A stretch of 64,000 nt of DNA, taken from positions 3,844,001-3,908,000 of the forward strand of contig NC_013441.1 in NCBI RefSeq assembly GCF_000024785.1, in the 5' to 3' direction. Shown here in pieces: positions 1-9,282 of the stretch. This DNA comes from Gordonia bronchialis DSM 43247. Its GTDB lineage: Bacteria; Actinomycetota; Actinomycetes; Mycobacteriales; Mycobacteriaceae. A model generated the notes under the pieces. The model was not told the origin of the DNA, did no database searches, and worked only from the letters and a program-made list of their open reading frames with translations. Each line of letters begins with the position of its first letter. The first letter of the stretch is position 1. A program made the position numbers and the translations under genes.

Positions 1-1314
1 CTGTTCGTCCGCCAGATCCACCACTGGGCCGCGCTGCTGTTCGCCGCGTCGATCATCATCCACATGATGCGCATCTTCTTCACCGGTGCGTTCCGGCGTC
101 CACGTGAGGCCAACTGGATCATCGGCTGCTTCCTGCTGATCCTGGCGATGTTCGAGGGCTTCTTCGGCTACTCACTGCCCGACGACCTCCTCTCCGGCAC
201 CGGCGTCCGCGCACTCACCGCAGGCGCCCTCGGGCTACCCATCGTGGGTACGTGGATTCGCTGGGCGCTGTTCGGTGGGGACTTCCCCGGCGAGATCATC
301 ATCCCGCGCATGTACGTGCTGCACATCCTGCTGTTCCCGGGCATCATCCTGGCGTTGATCGGCGCCCACCTCGCGCTGGTCTGGTACCAGAAGCACACCC
401 AGTTCCCCGGCCCCGGCCGCACCGAGCGCAACGTGGTCGGCGTGCGCATCATGCCGGTCTTCGCGGCCAAGGGTGGCGCGATGTTCGCGATGACGACCGG
501 TGTGCTGGCCCTGATGGCGGGTGTCTTCCAGATCAACCCGGTGTGGGTGCTCGGACCCTACAACCCGGCCCACGTCTCGGCCGGCTCCCAGCCCGACATC
601 TACATGATGTGGACCGACGGACTCCTCCGACTCATGCCGGCGTGGGAACTCTATCTCGGCAAATACACTGTGCCGGCGTCGAATTGGGGCGTGCTGCTGA
701 TCGGCGCGGTCTTCATCTCGATGATGGTCTACCCGTGGGTGGAAAGGCGGCTCACCAACGATCGTGCCCATCACAACCTGTTGCAGCGTCCACGTGACGT
801 GCCGGTGCGTACCGGCATCGGGGCGATGGCGCTCTCGTTCTACATCATCCTGACGCTGTCGTGCATGAACGACGTGATCGCCTACAAGTTCCACGTCTCA
901 CTCAACGCGACCACCTGGATGGGCCGCATCGGCCTGATCGTGGTGCCACCGCTGGCCTACTTCGTCGCCTACCGCTGGGCCCTGGCCCTGCAACGCAGCG
1001 ACCGCGCCGTCCTCGCGCACGGCATCGAGACCGGCCTCATCAAGCGCCTGCCACAGGGCGAGTACATCGAGGTCCACCAACCACTGGGCCCGGTCGACTC
1101 CCACGGCCACCCCATCCCGCTCCCCTACCAGGGCGCGGCTCTGCCCAAGCGGATGAACAAACTCGGCTCCTCCGGCGCACCCGGCACCGGATCGATCCTC
1201 ACCGCCGACCCGCCCGAGCAGCAGCAACACAACGCCGAGCGCGCGCGATCAGAGCTCGACGCCGAACTCGAGGCAATACGTCGGCTCAATTCCGGCTCCG
1301 ACGCGCGACAATGA
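1..1314 (+). CDS. qcrB: Cytochrome bc1 complex cytochrome b subunit, 3' part
   Basis: This is the quinol-oxidising membrane subunit of the actinobacterial bc1-aa3 supercomplex. The window opens inside the gene: the frame is open from base 1 and the first residues include [11 protein letters not shown], a transmembrane helix carrying haem-ligand histidines. Several further hydrophobic helices follow, with the [13 protein letters not shown] loop typical of actinobacterial QcrB, and then a charged hydrophilic C-terminal tail of about 120 residues. About 437 of roughly 545 family residues are present. An ATG at base 64 lies inside the gene and is not the start. Family assignment is firm. Confidence 0.96.
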   Translation: MFVRQIHHWAALLFAASIIIHMMRIFFTGAFRRPREANWIIGCFLLILAMFEGFFGYSLPDDLLSGTGVRALTAGALGLPIVGTWIRWALFGGDFPGEIIIPRMYVLHILLFPGIILALIGAHLALVWYQKHTQFPGPGRTERNVVGVRIMPVFAAKGGAMFAMTTGVLALMAGVFQINPVWVLGPYNPAHVSAGSQPDIYMMWTDGLLRLMPAWELYLGKYTVPASNWGVLLIGAVFISMMVYPWVERRLTNDRAHHNLLQRPRDVPVRTGIGAMALSFYIILTLSCMNDVIAYKFHVSLNATTWMGRIGLIVVPPLAYFVAYRWALALQRSDRAVLAHGIETGLIKRLPQGEYIEVHQPLGPVDSHGHPIPLPYQGAALPKRMNKLGSSGAPGTGSILTADPPEQQQHNAERARSELDAELEAIRRLNSGSDARQ

Positions 1315-1318
1315 GGGG

Positions 1319-1732
1319 GTGGCGCTGCTGACCATCGTCCTCATCGCGGTGCTGGCACTGACCGGATGGTCGATGTCGGTACGACGCTGTGGTGCGCCGC
1401 GCCGTGACGCCCGGTTCTTCCTGCTCGCCTCGGTCGTCGACGACGCGCCACGTGCGGGCAGCGACCCGCGTGCCGAACTCATCGAGGAGAAGCACCATCT
1501 CGAACTACGCGCGGCCATTCCCGCTCTCGCCGTCGGTGCCGCCTCCGCGGGCGGCGCGATCTACATCGTGCTCGGCGACCTGCAGCCCACCCGCATCCCG
1601 GAACTGAGCCTGATGACCGCCGAACTCGCCGTCATCGCGCTCGCGTCGATCGCGGTGGCCGCGCTGTGTGCCCGGCGCACCGCACGAGTGGTGGTGCAAC
1701 AGTCGCAGATCTACCGGGGCTCACCACACTGA
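1319..1732 (+). CDS. Small membrane protein downstream of qcrB
   Basis: I do not recognise the family. The 137-residue product has three hydrophobic segments, about residues 2-20, 65-87 and 95-115, the last followed by an Arg-rich stretch (CARRTARVV). Translation would begin at a GTG four bases after the qcrB stop, so it is probably cotranscribed with qcrB. The close spacing and the membrane character suggest a role near the respiratory complex, but that is only inference from position. Confidence 0.6.
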   Translation: MALLTIVLIAVLALTGWSMSVRRCGAPRRDARFFLLASVVDDAPRAGSDPRAELIEEKHHLELRAAIPALAVGAASAGGAIYIVLGDLQPTRIPELSLMTAELAVIALASIAVAALCARRTARVVVQQSQIYRGSPH

Positions 1733-1741
1733 GTCGGGCAC

Positions 1742-1777
1742 CAGGTCAGCTTCGTGGCGCAGGTCAGCTTCGTGGCG
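1742..1777 (+). repeat. 18-bp direct repeat, two copies
   Basis: Two perfect head-to-tail copies of CAGGTCAGCTTCGTGGCG lie in the gap between the convergent small membrane gene and the first desaturase. No coding role is apparent. Confidence 0.8.
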
Positions 1778-1819
1778 GGCACCCGCCGACCAGGGTAAAG
1801 CGTTACGCCACAACGCAAG

Positions 1820-3022
1820 TCAGCGTCGCGTCCGACGACGTCGGGCCCGCAGTTCGGCAATCGCCGTCTTGAGTCCCCGAGTCTTGGGCATCCCGGCGAA
1901 CCGTCGCTCCGAGGCGGTCTCCGGGGCGTCGTCGGCGGTGTCGCGCAGGAAGCGGTCGGGCAGCGCGAGTTTGTTGATGGTCCGCAGCGTCTGCATGTAC
2001 TGCACCATCAACGAGCCCGTCGTATAGGGCAGGTCGTATTTGTCGCAGAGATCGCGGACGCGGTCGGCGATCTCGGCGTAGCGGTTGCTGGGCAGATCGG
2101 GGTAGAGATGGTGCTCGATCTGGTAGCAGAGATTCCCACTGAAGAAAGCCATCGCGGGGCCCGCCTTGAAGTTCGCCGTCCCGAGCATCTGCCGCAGATA
2201 CCACTGACCGGGTGTCTCGTTCTCCAGCGACTCGACGGTGAATTTCTCTGCGCCATCGGGAAAATGTCCGCAGAAGATGACGACGTAGGCCCACAGGTTG
2301 CGAATCAGGTTCGCGGTCGCGTTGGCGGTCAGCGTGTGCACGAAGTTGGGACCGGTCATCGCCGGGAAGATGATGTAGTCCTTGCCGACCTGACGAATGA
2401 TCTTGCGCGCGAACAGTTTGATCTTCGGGACGGTCACCTCTGGTGCGCGCTCACCCCGTAGATACTCACCGAGTTCGATGTCGTGCAGGCCGATTCCCCA
2501 CTCGAAGGTGGCGGCGAGCATCAGGTTGGACAGCGGCTGGAACAGCCGGCGCGGTTCCCACGGCTCGTCGCGGGTGACCCGCAAGACCTTATAGCCGACG
2601 TCGTGGTCCATCCCGACGACGTTGGTGTACTTGTGATGGATGTAGTTGTGCGAGTGCTTCCAGTGGGGTGACGCGCACACCATGTCCCACTCGTAGGTGG
2701 TGGAGTGCACCTCGGGATCGTTCATCCAATCCCATTGGCCGTGCATCACATTGTGGCCGAGTTCCATGTTCTCGATGATCTTCGACAGCGAGAGAGCCGC
2801 GGTACCGAGCAACCACAGCGAACGCTTGTGGCTACCGATCAGTGCGACCCGGCCCACGACCTCGAGTGCCCGATGCGCGAGGATCGTCCGGTGCAGATAC
2901 CGGACATCACGCATTCCCCGGTCGGCTTCGATGTCGCGGCGGATGGCATCTAGTTCGGCACCCAGTGCCTCGACGTCGGCTTCGGTCAGGTGTGCGTACT
3001 CGTTGATATCAGTGATTGCCAT
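1820..3022 (-). CDS. Membrane fatty-acid desaturase, second copy
   Basis: Predicted membrane di-iron acyl desaturase of the DesA3 type, introducing a cis double bond into fatty acyl chains with electrons from a ferredoxin-type reductase. All three histidine boxes are present: HNVMH at residues 90-94, HSHNYIHH around 123-130 and QIEHH at 301-305. The 400-residue product begins MAITDINEYAHL, nearly the same as the upstream paralogue (3083-4405). The gap between the two genes is only about 60 bases and contains no operator-like palindrome, so this copy is probably cotranscribed from the promoter upstream of base 4405. Substrate and regiospecificity cannot be read from the sequence. Confidence 0.93.
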   Translation of the reverse strand: MAITDINEYAHLTEADVEALGAELDAIRRDIEADRGMRDVRYLHRTILAHRALEVVGRVALIGSHKRSLWLLGTAALSLSKIIENMELGHNVMHGQWDWMNDPEVHSTTYEWDMVCASPHWKHSHNYIHHKYTNVVGMDHDVGYKVLRVTRDEPWEPRRLFQPLSNLMLAATFEWGIGLHDIELGEYLRGERAPEVTVPKIKLFARKIIRQVGKDYIIFPAMTGPNFVHTLTANATANLIRNLWAYVVIFCGHFPDGAEKFTVESLENETPGQWYLRQMLGTANFKAGPAMAFFSGNLCYQIEHHLYPDLPSNRYAEIADRVRDLCDKYDLPYTTGSLMVQYMQTLRTINKLALPDRFLRDTADDAPETASERRFAGMPKTRGLKTAIAELRARRRRTRR

Positions 3023-3082
3023 CGAGACCCATTATGCCCGCGTCCGTACGCGACACCCAACCGTTGATCGCCAGGTCAGTCC

Positions 3083-4405
3083 TCACGCAGCCTCACGCCG
3101 ATTGTCCGCGGCGACGATCTGGCGCACGCGGGCACCCTTGCCCCGGCGACGCAGCGACGCGATCGCGGTGCGCAGCCCACGACGACGACCGGTGGTCGGG
3201 TCGACAGACGCCTGCAGCCGGGCACCCTCGGGCAGATCCGATTTGAAACGCCGCTCCGACGCCGTCTCCGGCGCGTCATCGGCGGTTGCCTTCAGGTACT
3301 TGTCCGGCAGGGACAGCTTGGCGATGGTCCGCCACGACTTCGCATACTGCAGTGGGAACGACCCCGTGGTGTAGGGCAGGTCGTACTTCTCGCACAGCGC
3401 CCGCACCCGGACGGAGATCTCGGCGAGGCGGTTACTCGGCAGATCCGGGAAGATGTGGTGCTCGATCTGGTAGGACAGGTTGCCGCTCAGGAAGGCCAGC
3501 ACGAACCCGGAGTGGAAGTTGGCGCTGCCGAGCATCTGGCGCAGATACCATTCGGCCTGCGTCTCGCTGTCGACGTCCTGCTTGGTGAACTTCTCCGCGC
3601 CGTCGGGGAAGTGGCCGCAGAAGATGACCGCGTTGGTCCAAATGTTGCGGATGACGTTGCCCATGACATTCGCGGTGGCCGCCTTGCGGAAGGCCCGGCC
3701 GCCCTGTCGCAGGTCGCCGCGGCCCGCGACGAGACCGGCGAGAGCCGGATAGACCACATAGTCCTTGGCCATCTGCTTGCCGACCTTGGTCGCCACGTCG
3801 CGCAGATCGCGCTGGAACTGTGCCTTGGCCTCGGGAGTCCTGCGCTTCTTGCCCAGTTCGAGGTGCTGCGCGGCAACGCCGTACTCGAAGGCGAGCGCGA
3901 GCAGGGTGTTGTAGGCCAGGTTGCCCAGGTAGAAGGGCCGCCACCGCTGGTCACGGGTCACCCGCAGCAGTCCGTAGCCCACGTCGTCGTCCATCCCGAG
4001 CACATTGGTGTACTTGTGATGGATGTAATTGTGCGTGTGCTTCCAGTGCGCCGAGGGGTCGGTGTTGTCCCACTCCCACGTGGTCGAGTGCACCTCGGGA
4101 TCGTTCATCCAGTCCCACTGGCCGTGCATCACATTGTGGCCGAGTTCCATGTTCTCGACGATCTTGGCCAGACCCAGTGCACCCGCACCGGCCCACCACA
4201 TCGATCGCTTGGTGGAACCGAAGATCAGCCCACGGCCGAGCAGTTCCATGCCGCGCTGGAAGCGGATCGTGTTGCGGATGTAGCGCGCATCGCGCTCACC
4301 CCGATCCGCTTCGATGTCGGCTCGGATCGCATCGAGTTCGGCGCCGAGCGCCTCCACGTCGGAGGGAGACAGGTGTGCGTACTCGGGGATGTCGGTGATC
4401 GCCAT
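3083..4405 (-). CDS. desA3: Membrane fatty-acid desaturase, DesA3 type
   Basis: Stearoyl-type delta-9 acyl desaturase candidate of 440 residues. Histidine boxes are HNVMH at 90-94, HTHNYIHH near 123-130 and QIEHH near 335-340. It is about 40 residues longer than its paralogue (1820-3022), mostly from an insertion between boxes two and three and a longer basic C-terminus. With the reductase at 5761-6876, the DUF6912-type gene and the acyltransferase it matches the M. tuberculosis Rv3229c-Rv3234c neighbourhood, in which DesA3 works with the Rv3230c reductase. An overlapping pair of palindromic operator-like sites sits just upstream. The symbol is assigned by that synteny; which of the two copies is the true orthologue is uncertain. 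Confidence 0.93.
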   Translation of the reverse strand: MAITDIPEYAHLSPSDVEALGAELDAIRADIEADRGERDARYIRNTIRFQRGMELLGRGLIFGSTKRSMWWAGAGALGLAKIVENMELGHNVMHGQWDWMNDPEVHSTTWEWDNTDPSAHWKHTHNYIHHKYTNVLGMDDDVGYGLLRVTRDQRWRPFYLGNLAYNTLLALAFEYGVAAQHLELGKKRRTPEAKAQFQRDLRDVATKVGKQMAKDYVVYPALAGLVAGRGDLRQGGRAFRKAATANVMGNVIRNIWTNAVIFCGHFPDGAEKFTKQDVDSETQAEWYLRQMLGSANFHSGFVLAFLSGNLSYQIEHHIFPDLPSNRLAEISVRVRALCEKYDLPYTTGSFPLQYAKSWRTIAKLSLPDKYLKATADDAPETASERRFKSDLPEGARLQASVDPTTGRRRGLRTAIASLRRRGKGARVRQIVAADNRREAA

Positions 4406-4429
4406 CGAGGTCCTTTCGCCGAAGTCACT

Positions 4430-4468
4430 TACGCCTACGTTTCCGTAACTTACGACAGCGTAGGTTGT
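4430..4468. promoter_or_regulatory. Overlapping operator-like palindromes before desA3
   Basis: Two overlapping imperfect copies of the palindrome found perfect at 6910-6933 lie 25-63 bases upstream of the desaturase ATG. Site one (4430-4453) reads TACGCCTACG, TTTC, CGTAACTTAC. Site two (4445-4468) reads GTAACTTACG, ACAG, CGTAGGTTGT. The half-site core is CCTACG or CGTAGG. The geometry resembles TetR-family operators; no candidate regulator is encoded in the window. Confidence 0.65.
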
Positions 4469-4575
4469 ATTCGGCGTGCCTGTCCACCCCTTCGCGGCCG
4501 ATGGCGCCAGGTGTGAGCCGACGCACAGTGCCGATGCGCTGCGCCGAGCGGCCGGTTAGGGCCGCCGATGCGGCG

Positions 4576-5682
4576 TCAGCGCCATTCGTGGAACAACTCG
4601 TAGCCGACCAGGTCTTCGAAGTCACCGTCGGACCGTGCGGCAAGATGCTGCGTGCCGAACTCGCGGAAACCGCACGAGCGGGCCAGCGCGCGACTGCCCT
4701 CGTTGCCGGCCGCGGCAAACAGCGTCAACCGGCGCAGGCCGATCTCGTCGAAGATGTGGTCGACGGCCCCCGCCATCCCCTCCCGCAGCACCCCGCGGCC
4801 ACGCGCCTCGGGATGGGTGTAGAAACCGATCTCGGCTCCGGTCACCTCGTCGATGTCGAAGATGGAGACGTCGCCGAGGTACTCGTCGGAGTCTTTGTCG
4901 GCCACGGCCCACGTGCACGTCGAGCCGCACGCAGCGGTCCACCACTTGCGGATGCGCTCGGCCGCCGCGTGCTCGTCGAGCAGCGGATCGGGTCTCGCGA
5001 ATAGATACCGGCGCGACTCGGCGTCGTCGAGAGTCTCTCTGATCCGCGGATCATCCTTCTCCTCGAGGGGCCGCAACCGGAACCGCTCGGTCTCGAAAGT
5101 GTCTGCATGCCAAGTGGTCTTCGGTGTCCGGTCATCGTCGCGGCGCAGTGAACCGACCCAGGCGGCGTGCGGTGTGCCGCGCAGTTCGACGCCGTCGGGG
5201 ATCGACGCGTCCAGCCGGAATCCGCACGCGTGGGCGACGCGCAGGGCGTCGATGTTCCCGGCCAGTGCCGTCCAGCGGATCACCTCCTTGCCGGCCTGCG
5301 CAAAGGCGTAGTCGACGGCCAGCAACACCGCGCGGCGCATGATCCCCCACCCGCGCGCATCCGGGTGCAGATCGAAGCTCAGGTGGGTCAGCACTCCCTC
5401 ACCGGCGATGTCGACGGTGCCGGCGAACCGTCCGTCCACGTCGACCGCCCACACCATCTCACTGCCGGTCTCCCAGCATCGGGGCGCGTACTCGAGTGCG
5501 AACCGCTCGGCGGCGGAACGACCGTAGGGCGCGGGTATGGGGGTCCAGCGGATCTTCGCCTGATCGGCGGCCAGCTCGACCATGCGGTCGATGTCGCCCC
5601 GCACGTGGGAGCGTAATGTCACCTCACCGTCCGTGAGGACGGGTACTTGCGATTCCTGTGACTTGGCGATCTCTGCTCGCAT
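4576..5682 (-). CDS. Tandem GNAT-fold N-acetyltransferase
   Basis: Two RimJ/RimL-type acetyltransferase domains are fused. The first covers about residues 10-170, with HPDARGWG as the acetyl-CoA loop. The second covers about 195-365, with HPEARGRGV as the loop and the family ending NEGSRALARSCGF. The second domain keeps the canonical R/Q-x-x-G-x-G/A pattern, while the first is slightly degenerate. I chose the ATG at 5682 because the domain begins soon after it; the open frame extends 20 codons further. It lies between the reductase and the desaturases on the same strand. Substrate unknown; self-resistance or N-terminal acetylation are both possible. Confidence 0.82.
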   Translation of the reverse strand: MRAEIAKSQESQVPVLTDGEVTLRSHVRGDIDRMVELAADQAKIRWTPIPAPYGRSAAERFALEYAPRCWETGSEMVWAVDVDGRFAGTVDIAGEGVLTHLSFDLHPDARGWGIMRRAVLLAVDYAFAQAGKEVIRWTALAGNIDALRVAHACGFRLDASIPDGVELRGTPHAAWVGSLRRDDDRTPKTTWHADTFETERFRLRPLEEKDDPRIRETLDDAESRRYLFARPDPLLDEHAAAERIRKWWTAACGSTCTWAVADKDSDEYLGDVSIFDIDEVTGAEIGFYTHPEARGRGVLREGMAGAVDHIFDEIGLRRLTLFAAAGNEGSRALARSCGFREFGTQHLAARSDGDFEDLVGYELFHEWR

Positions 5683-5760
5683 CCTTTTCACCCTAACGCC
5701 TCCGGCGACGACCGGCAGGACGGAACACCGATCTCCGGGCACAACAGGGCAGCACGCGGC

Positions 5761-6876
5761 TCAGACGTCGAGGGTGCAGTCCCCGGCGGCGGCGCTCACG
5801 CAGGTCTGGATGCGTTCACCTTCCACATGTTCGACGCCGGACCGCAGGTCACGCACGCAACCCTTGTCGATCATCACCACACAGCTCTGGCAGATCCCCA
5901 TCCGGCAGCCGAACGGCATGATCGCGCCGGCCGACTCACCCGCCTCGAGCAGCGTCGTCGCGCCGTCGACCTCGGCGGTCTTACCCGAGCGGGCGAACGT
6001 GACGGTGCCGCCCTGGGCGCCGACATGCCCACGCTCGAGAGCGAAGCGCTCGATGTGCAGCAGGTCGGTGAGGTCGGCGTCGCTGTACATCTGCTGCAGC
6101 ATGTCCAGGAATCCACCGGGACCGCAGGCCCAGGTCTGGCGCTCGGTCCAGTCGGGGCACAACTGCGCCAGGTCGACGGCGGTCACCTTCCCGTCGACGC
6201 GGGTGTGTTGGACATGCAGATCGATCGTGCCGTCCCCGGCCATCTCGGCCAGCTCGTCCGCGAAGAGGAGATCTTGGGCGCTCGGGGTCGAATGGACGAC
6301 GCGAATGTCGGTGACCTGCTTACGTTGTCGCATCATGCGCAGCATCGAAATGATCGGGGTGATGCCGCTGCCGGCGGTGACGAACAGGATCTTCTCGGGC
6401 AGCGGGTCGGGCAGGACGAACTCGCCCTGCGGTGCCGCCAACCGGACCACGGTGCCCGGGGTGAGCCCATTGACCAGGTGCGAGGACAGGAACCCCTCGG
6501 GCATCGCCTTGACGGTGATCGCGATGGTCTTCTCACTCGCCGAGGTGTGCGGGGTGGAGGTCAGCGAATACGACCGCCAGGTCCAGCGCCCCTCGATCAG
6601 CACCCCGATCCCGATGTACTGGCCCGGCGTGTAATCCAGCGAAAAGCCCCAGCCCGGTCGGATGCGAATGGTCGCGGTGTCCTCGGTCTCCCGCGTCACC
6701 GACACCACCTTGCCGCGCAACTCGCGCGCCGACCACAACGGGTTGGCCAGATGCAGATAATCGTCGGGCAACAGCGGCGTGGTGATCCGCGTGACGGCGG
6801 CACGAACCCACTGCGCACCGCGACTTCGGGCGGCGACACCAGTCACCGGTTCCTCGAAACGCTCCAGAAATCCCAT
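5761..6876 (-). CDS. Ferredoxin-NADPH reductase with C-terminal 2Fe-2S domain (Rv3230c type)
   Basis: Electron-transfer partner predicted for the DesA3-type desaturases. Domain order is an FAD-binding barrel (SYSLTS motif), an NAD(P)-binding domain (GSGITPI) and a C-terminal plant-type 2Fe-2S ferredoxin domain with C-x4-C-x2-C (CRMGICQSC) and a distal fourth cysteine near the end. At 371 residues it is of usual length. A perfect 10-bp-arm palindrome lies 33 bases upstream of the ATG and resembles the sites before desA3, suggesting joint control. The pairing with the desaturases follows the known function of the M. tuberculosis homologue. Confidence 0.92.
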   Translation of the reverse strand: MGFLERFEEPVTGVAARSRGAQWVRAAVTRITTPLLPDDYLHLANPLWSARELRGKVVSVTRETEDTATIRIRPGWGFSLDYTPGQYIGIGVLIEGRWTWRSYSLTSTPHTSASEKTIAITVKAMPEGFLSSHLVNGLTPGTVVRLAAPQGEFVLPDPLPEKILFVTAGSGITPIISMLRMMRQRKQVTDIRVVHSTPSAQDLLFADELAEMAGDGTIDLHVQHTRVDGKVTAVDLAQLCPDWTERQTWACGPGGFLDMLQQMYSDADLTDLLHIERFALERGHVGAQGGTVTFARSGKTAEVDGATTLLEAGESAGAIMPFGCRMGICQSCVVMIDKGCVRDLRSGVEHVEGERIQTCVSAAAGDCTLDV

Positions 6877-6909
6877 TCGACACCATCCTCACGGCTACTC
6901 GGACAAAGC

Positions 6910-6933
6910 CTAACCTACGCAACCGTAGGTTAG
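6910..6933. promoter_or_regulatory. Perfect operator palindrome before the desaturase reductase
   Basis: CTAACCTACG, spacer CAAC, CGTAGGTTAG: a perfect inverted repeat with 10-base arms, placed in the promoter region of the minus-strand reductase gene. It matches the imperfect sites at 4430-4468. Probable binding site of a dimeric (TetR-like) regulator of desaturation. Confidence 0.75.
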
Positions 6934-6966
6934 CGATCCGAGCAGGTCACCCCACCGGCGGTGACG

Positions 6967-7533
6967 TCAGAGGAGTTCGAGAAGGAACGGCAGTTCCTGA
7001 GTCGCATACCAGCCCAGGTCGTGGTCCTCGACGTCGCCGACAGCCAGCTCCGCGTCCAGATCACCGAGGTCAGCGGCATCGATGACGATCGTCGCAGCAC
7101 GCACCTTGTCCTCTGCGTCGGCGCCATCGACATGGACCGAGGCGATCGCCGACAGCGGCACCGGCCCGGTGATCTTCACCACGGCGTCGTCCAGATCGGG
7201 TCGCAACGTCACGTCGTCGACATCCGCGGCGACGACCGCACGGCGCGGCGGAAGGCGCAGCGTGTTACCGGGCTTGGTGGTGGCTGCGTCGGCAGCCAGG
7301 TCGGCGGCGGCATCGGCGTCACCCTGTTCGGGGACCTCGCCGGCCAACAACCGCAGCGACGCCCGGGCCGCCTCGCGCATCGCCACCTCGGAGAGTTCCT
7401 CGTCGTCGCCGGACAGGAAGGCTTCGCGCAGCGCCGGGGTCAGCGCAAAGGCGGTGCCGCCGATCGCCCGGAACTCGCCGGTCTCGTTGAGCTCCATCAG
7501 CATCGCCAACGTCGCCGGGAGATACACCCTCAT
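6967..7533 (-). CDS. DUF6912-type conserved protein (Rv3231c homologue)
   Basis: This 188-residue soluble protein has no known biochemical role. It starts MRVYLPATLAML. I chose the ATG at 7533 because it follows a clear ribosome binding site (AAGGAAAG) and because the product begins this way in relatives as I remember them; the longer open frame to 7593 has no such support. Its place between the reductase and the acyltransferase agrees with Rv3231c. The C-terminal half is acidic and predicted soluble. The identification rests on synteny and general resemblance. Confidence 0.75.
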   Translation of the reverse strand: MRVYLPATLAMLMELNETGEFRAIGGTAFALTPALREAFLSGDDEELSEVAMREAARASLRLLAGEVPEQGDADAAADLAADAATTKPGNTLRLPPRRAVVAADVDDVTLRPDLDDAVVKITGPVPLSAIASVHVDGADAEDKVRAATIVIDAADLGDLDAELAVGDVEDHDLGWYATQELPFLLELL

Positions 7534-7603
7534 CGCGTCCCACTTTCCTTGTCCACAGGCCGACCGCAACAAACCCGGCCCAACACTACGCACGGCCGCG
7601 GGC

Positions 7604-9094
7604 TCATACGACGCTGGCGAGCTCCTCGTAGGACTCCGCCACGAAGTCGGCCATCACCGGGAGATCGCCGATGACACCACGATCGGCGATGAAACCGAAC
7701 TGCAGGTTGTCGCCGTACTCGACGACGCTGATCGCCAGCGCTCGCTCGGCCACCAGCATCGGGACGGCGAACACCTCGTCCACCCGGTGGCCGAGCAGAA
7801 ACCGGTCGGCGATCGGCGTGGTGCCCATCGCGACGGGCACGTTGTAGCCACGACTGTTGAGCGAACGGAAGGCACGCGAACTGAACTCGGGGAAAGGCAC
7901 CACCCCCAGCTCGGGGAACAACGGCCGCGGACCCAGGCTGACCCGCCGCGAGGACTGCGCGTACCGATTGGCCAGTCCGGCCACCTGGGCCAGACGTACC
8001 GCCGGATTCGCTTCTCCCACAGGCAGATCCGTGACGAAGCTCGGTTTGCCGACGCTCACCCAGCCGGGATCGGTCTCGACGGTGCGCTCGACACCCGGGT
8101 CACGCGCCGACAAGGGGATCACCACGCGCACCGTGTCGGCCACCGACGCGCCCGGGTCGACCGACAGCAACCACTTGCGCATGACCCCGGAGATGATGGC
8201 CAGTTCCACATCGTTGACCGTGCAGCCATAACACTGGGCGATCTTGGCGCACCCGCGGCGGGGCACCGACGCGGTGATGAACATCCGCGTGGAGGTGCCG
8301 ACGGCATTCAACGGGCTACTCGGAGCCGAGTCGGTGAGCTGCTGCACCACACCGCCGACCCGGCGCACGGTGGTCTCCACGGCCGACCGGATGTCGGAGA
8401 CCAACCCGTTGCCGTTGGTCACGGTGTCGACGAGATCTCCCGGACGCGACAGCGCCTCACCGAGGGCGCCCATCAGCAGCCGCGTGCCGCCCGGCGGCGA
8501 ACCCGGCATCCACAGATCCTCCGGCAGCGTCACGGGTTCGGGCTGCTCGTCGCAGATGACCTCACTGATCTCGGTGCCGCCGCCGTCGTCGAGTAGACAC
8601 CGGTGCGACTTGGTCAGGATGGCCAGCTTGCCGTCGGCGAGACCTTCGATCAGGTACATCTCCCACAGCGGGCGCGTCCGGTCCAGCGGTCGCGACATGA
8701 CGCGCGCGATGAGGTCAGCGAGATCACCGGGCCCGCCCGGCCGCGGCAACCCCGCGCGGCGGATGTGGAAGTTGATGTCGAAGTCGCGGTCGTCGACCCA
8801 CACCGGCCGGGCCAGGCCGAGGGTCACCTCCCGCACCACCTGCCGGTAGCGGGGCACCAGCTGCAGCCGGTTCTCCACGAGCGTGACCAGACTCGGGTAG
8901 TCCAGCGTCGAGCGTGCCGACGCGTTCGACGACGCGCCCTGGCCCTTCGGCCCGGCATCCTCGGCGTTCTGCTCCTTCTGTGGCGACAAGATCAGCAACG
9001 CACCCAGATGAGTCGTGGTGCGCGACTCGTCCAGGAAATAGAACATCGCGTCACGCGGGGACAGACGGTTCACCACGAACCGATCGTAGGTCAC
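7604..9094 (-). CDS. WS/DGAT (wax ester synthase/diacylglycerol acyltransferase) family protein, altered active site
   Basis: The family makes triacylglycerol or wax esters from acyl-CoA. The N-terminal NRLSPRDAMFYFLDE block, PLDRTRPLWEMYLIEG and a C-terminal PL-type NVP-rich region identify it, and it matches the Rv3233c/Rv3234c (tgs3) position. The canonical HHxxxDG motif reads HRCLLDD: the first His and the Asp are kept, but the second, catalytic His is Arg and the Gly is Asp. Activity is therefore doubtful. I chose the GTG at 9094, preceded by GGAG, giving 496 residues; an ORF start at 9118 is possible. Confidence 0.88.
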   Translation of the reverse strand: MTYDRFVVNRLSPRDAMFYFLDESRTTTHLGALLILSPQKEQNAEDAGPKGQGASSNASARSTLDYPSLVTLVENRLQLVPRYRQVVREVTLGLARPVWVDDRDFDINFHIRRAGLPRPGGPGDLADLIARVMSRPLDRTRPLWEMYLIEGLADGKLAILTKSHRCLLDDGGGTEISEVICDEQPEPVTLPEDLWMPGSPPGGTRLLMGALGEALSRPGDLVDTVTNGNGLVSDIRSAVETTVRRVGGVVQQLTDSAPSSPLNAVGTSTRMFITASVPRRGCAKIAQCYGCTVNDVELAIISGVMRKWLLSVDPGASVADTVRVVIPLSARDPGVERTVETDPGWVSVGKPSFVTDLPVGEANPAVRLAQVAGLANRYAQSSRRVSLGPRPLFPELGVVPFPEFSSRAFRSLNSRGYNVPVAMGTTPIADRFLLGHRVDEVFAVPMLVAERALAISVVEYGDNLQFGFIADRGVIGDLPVMADFVAESYEELASVV

Positions 9095-9122
9095 ACCGTG
9101 CTCCGGTGGCCCGGCCACTACT

Positions 9123-9167
9123 CAAGACCCGTCGGCTCAAGACCCGCCGGCACAAGACCCATCGGCG
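9123..9167 (+). repeat. 15-bp tandem repeat, three copies
   Basis: Three head-to-tail 15-base units of the form CAAGACCCGTCGGCT, with one to four substitutions between copies, lie in the divergent gap between the acyltransferase and the dehydrogenase. They may affect spacing of the promoter region. Confidence 0.75.
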
Positions 9168-9282
9168 ACTGCAACCCGGTGCAACTGTTGTCACCGGGCT
9201 TCGCACCCGGTGTGCTGGCCACAGCAGCACCATTCGGCAGCACCGGGTCGAACGGGCAACGTCTCGACAGAGGAGTGGGATC

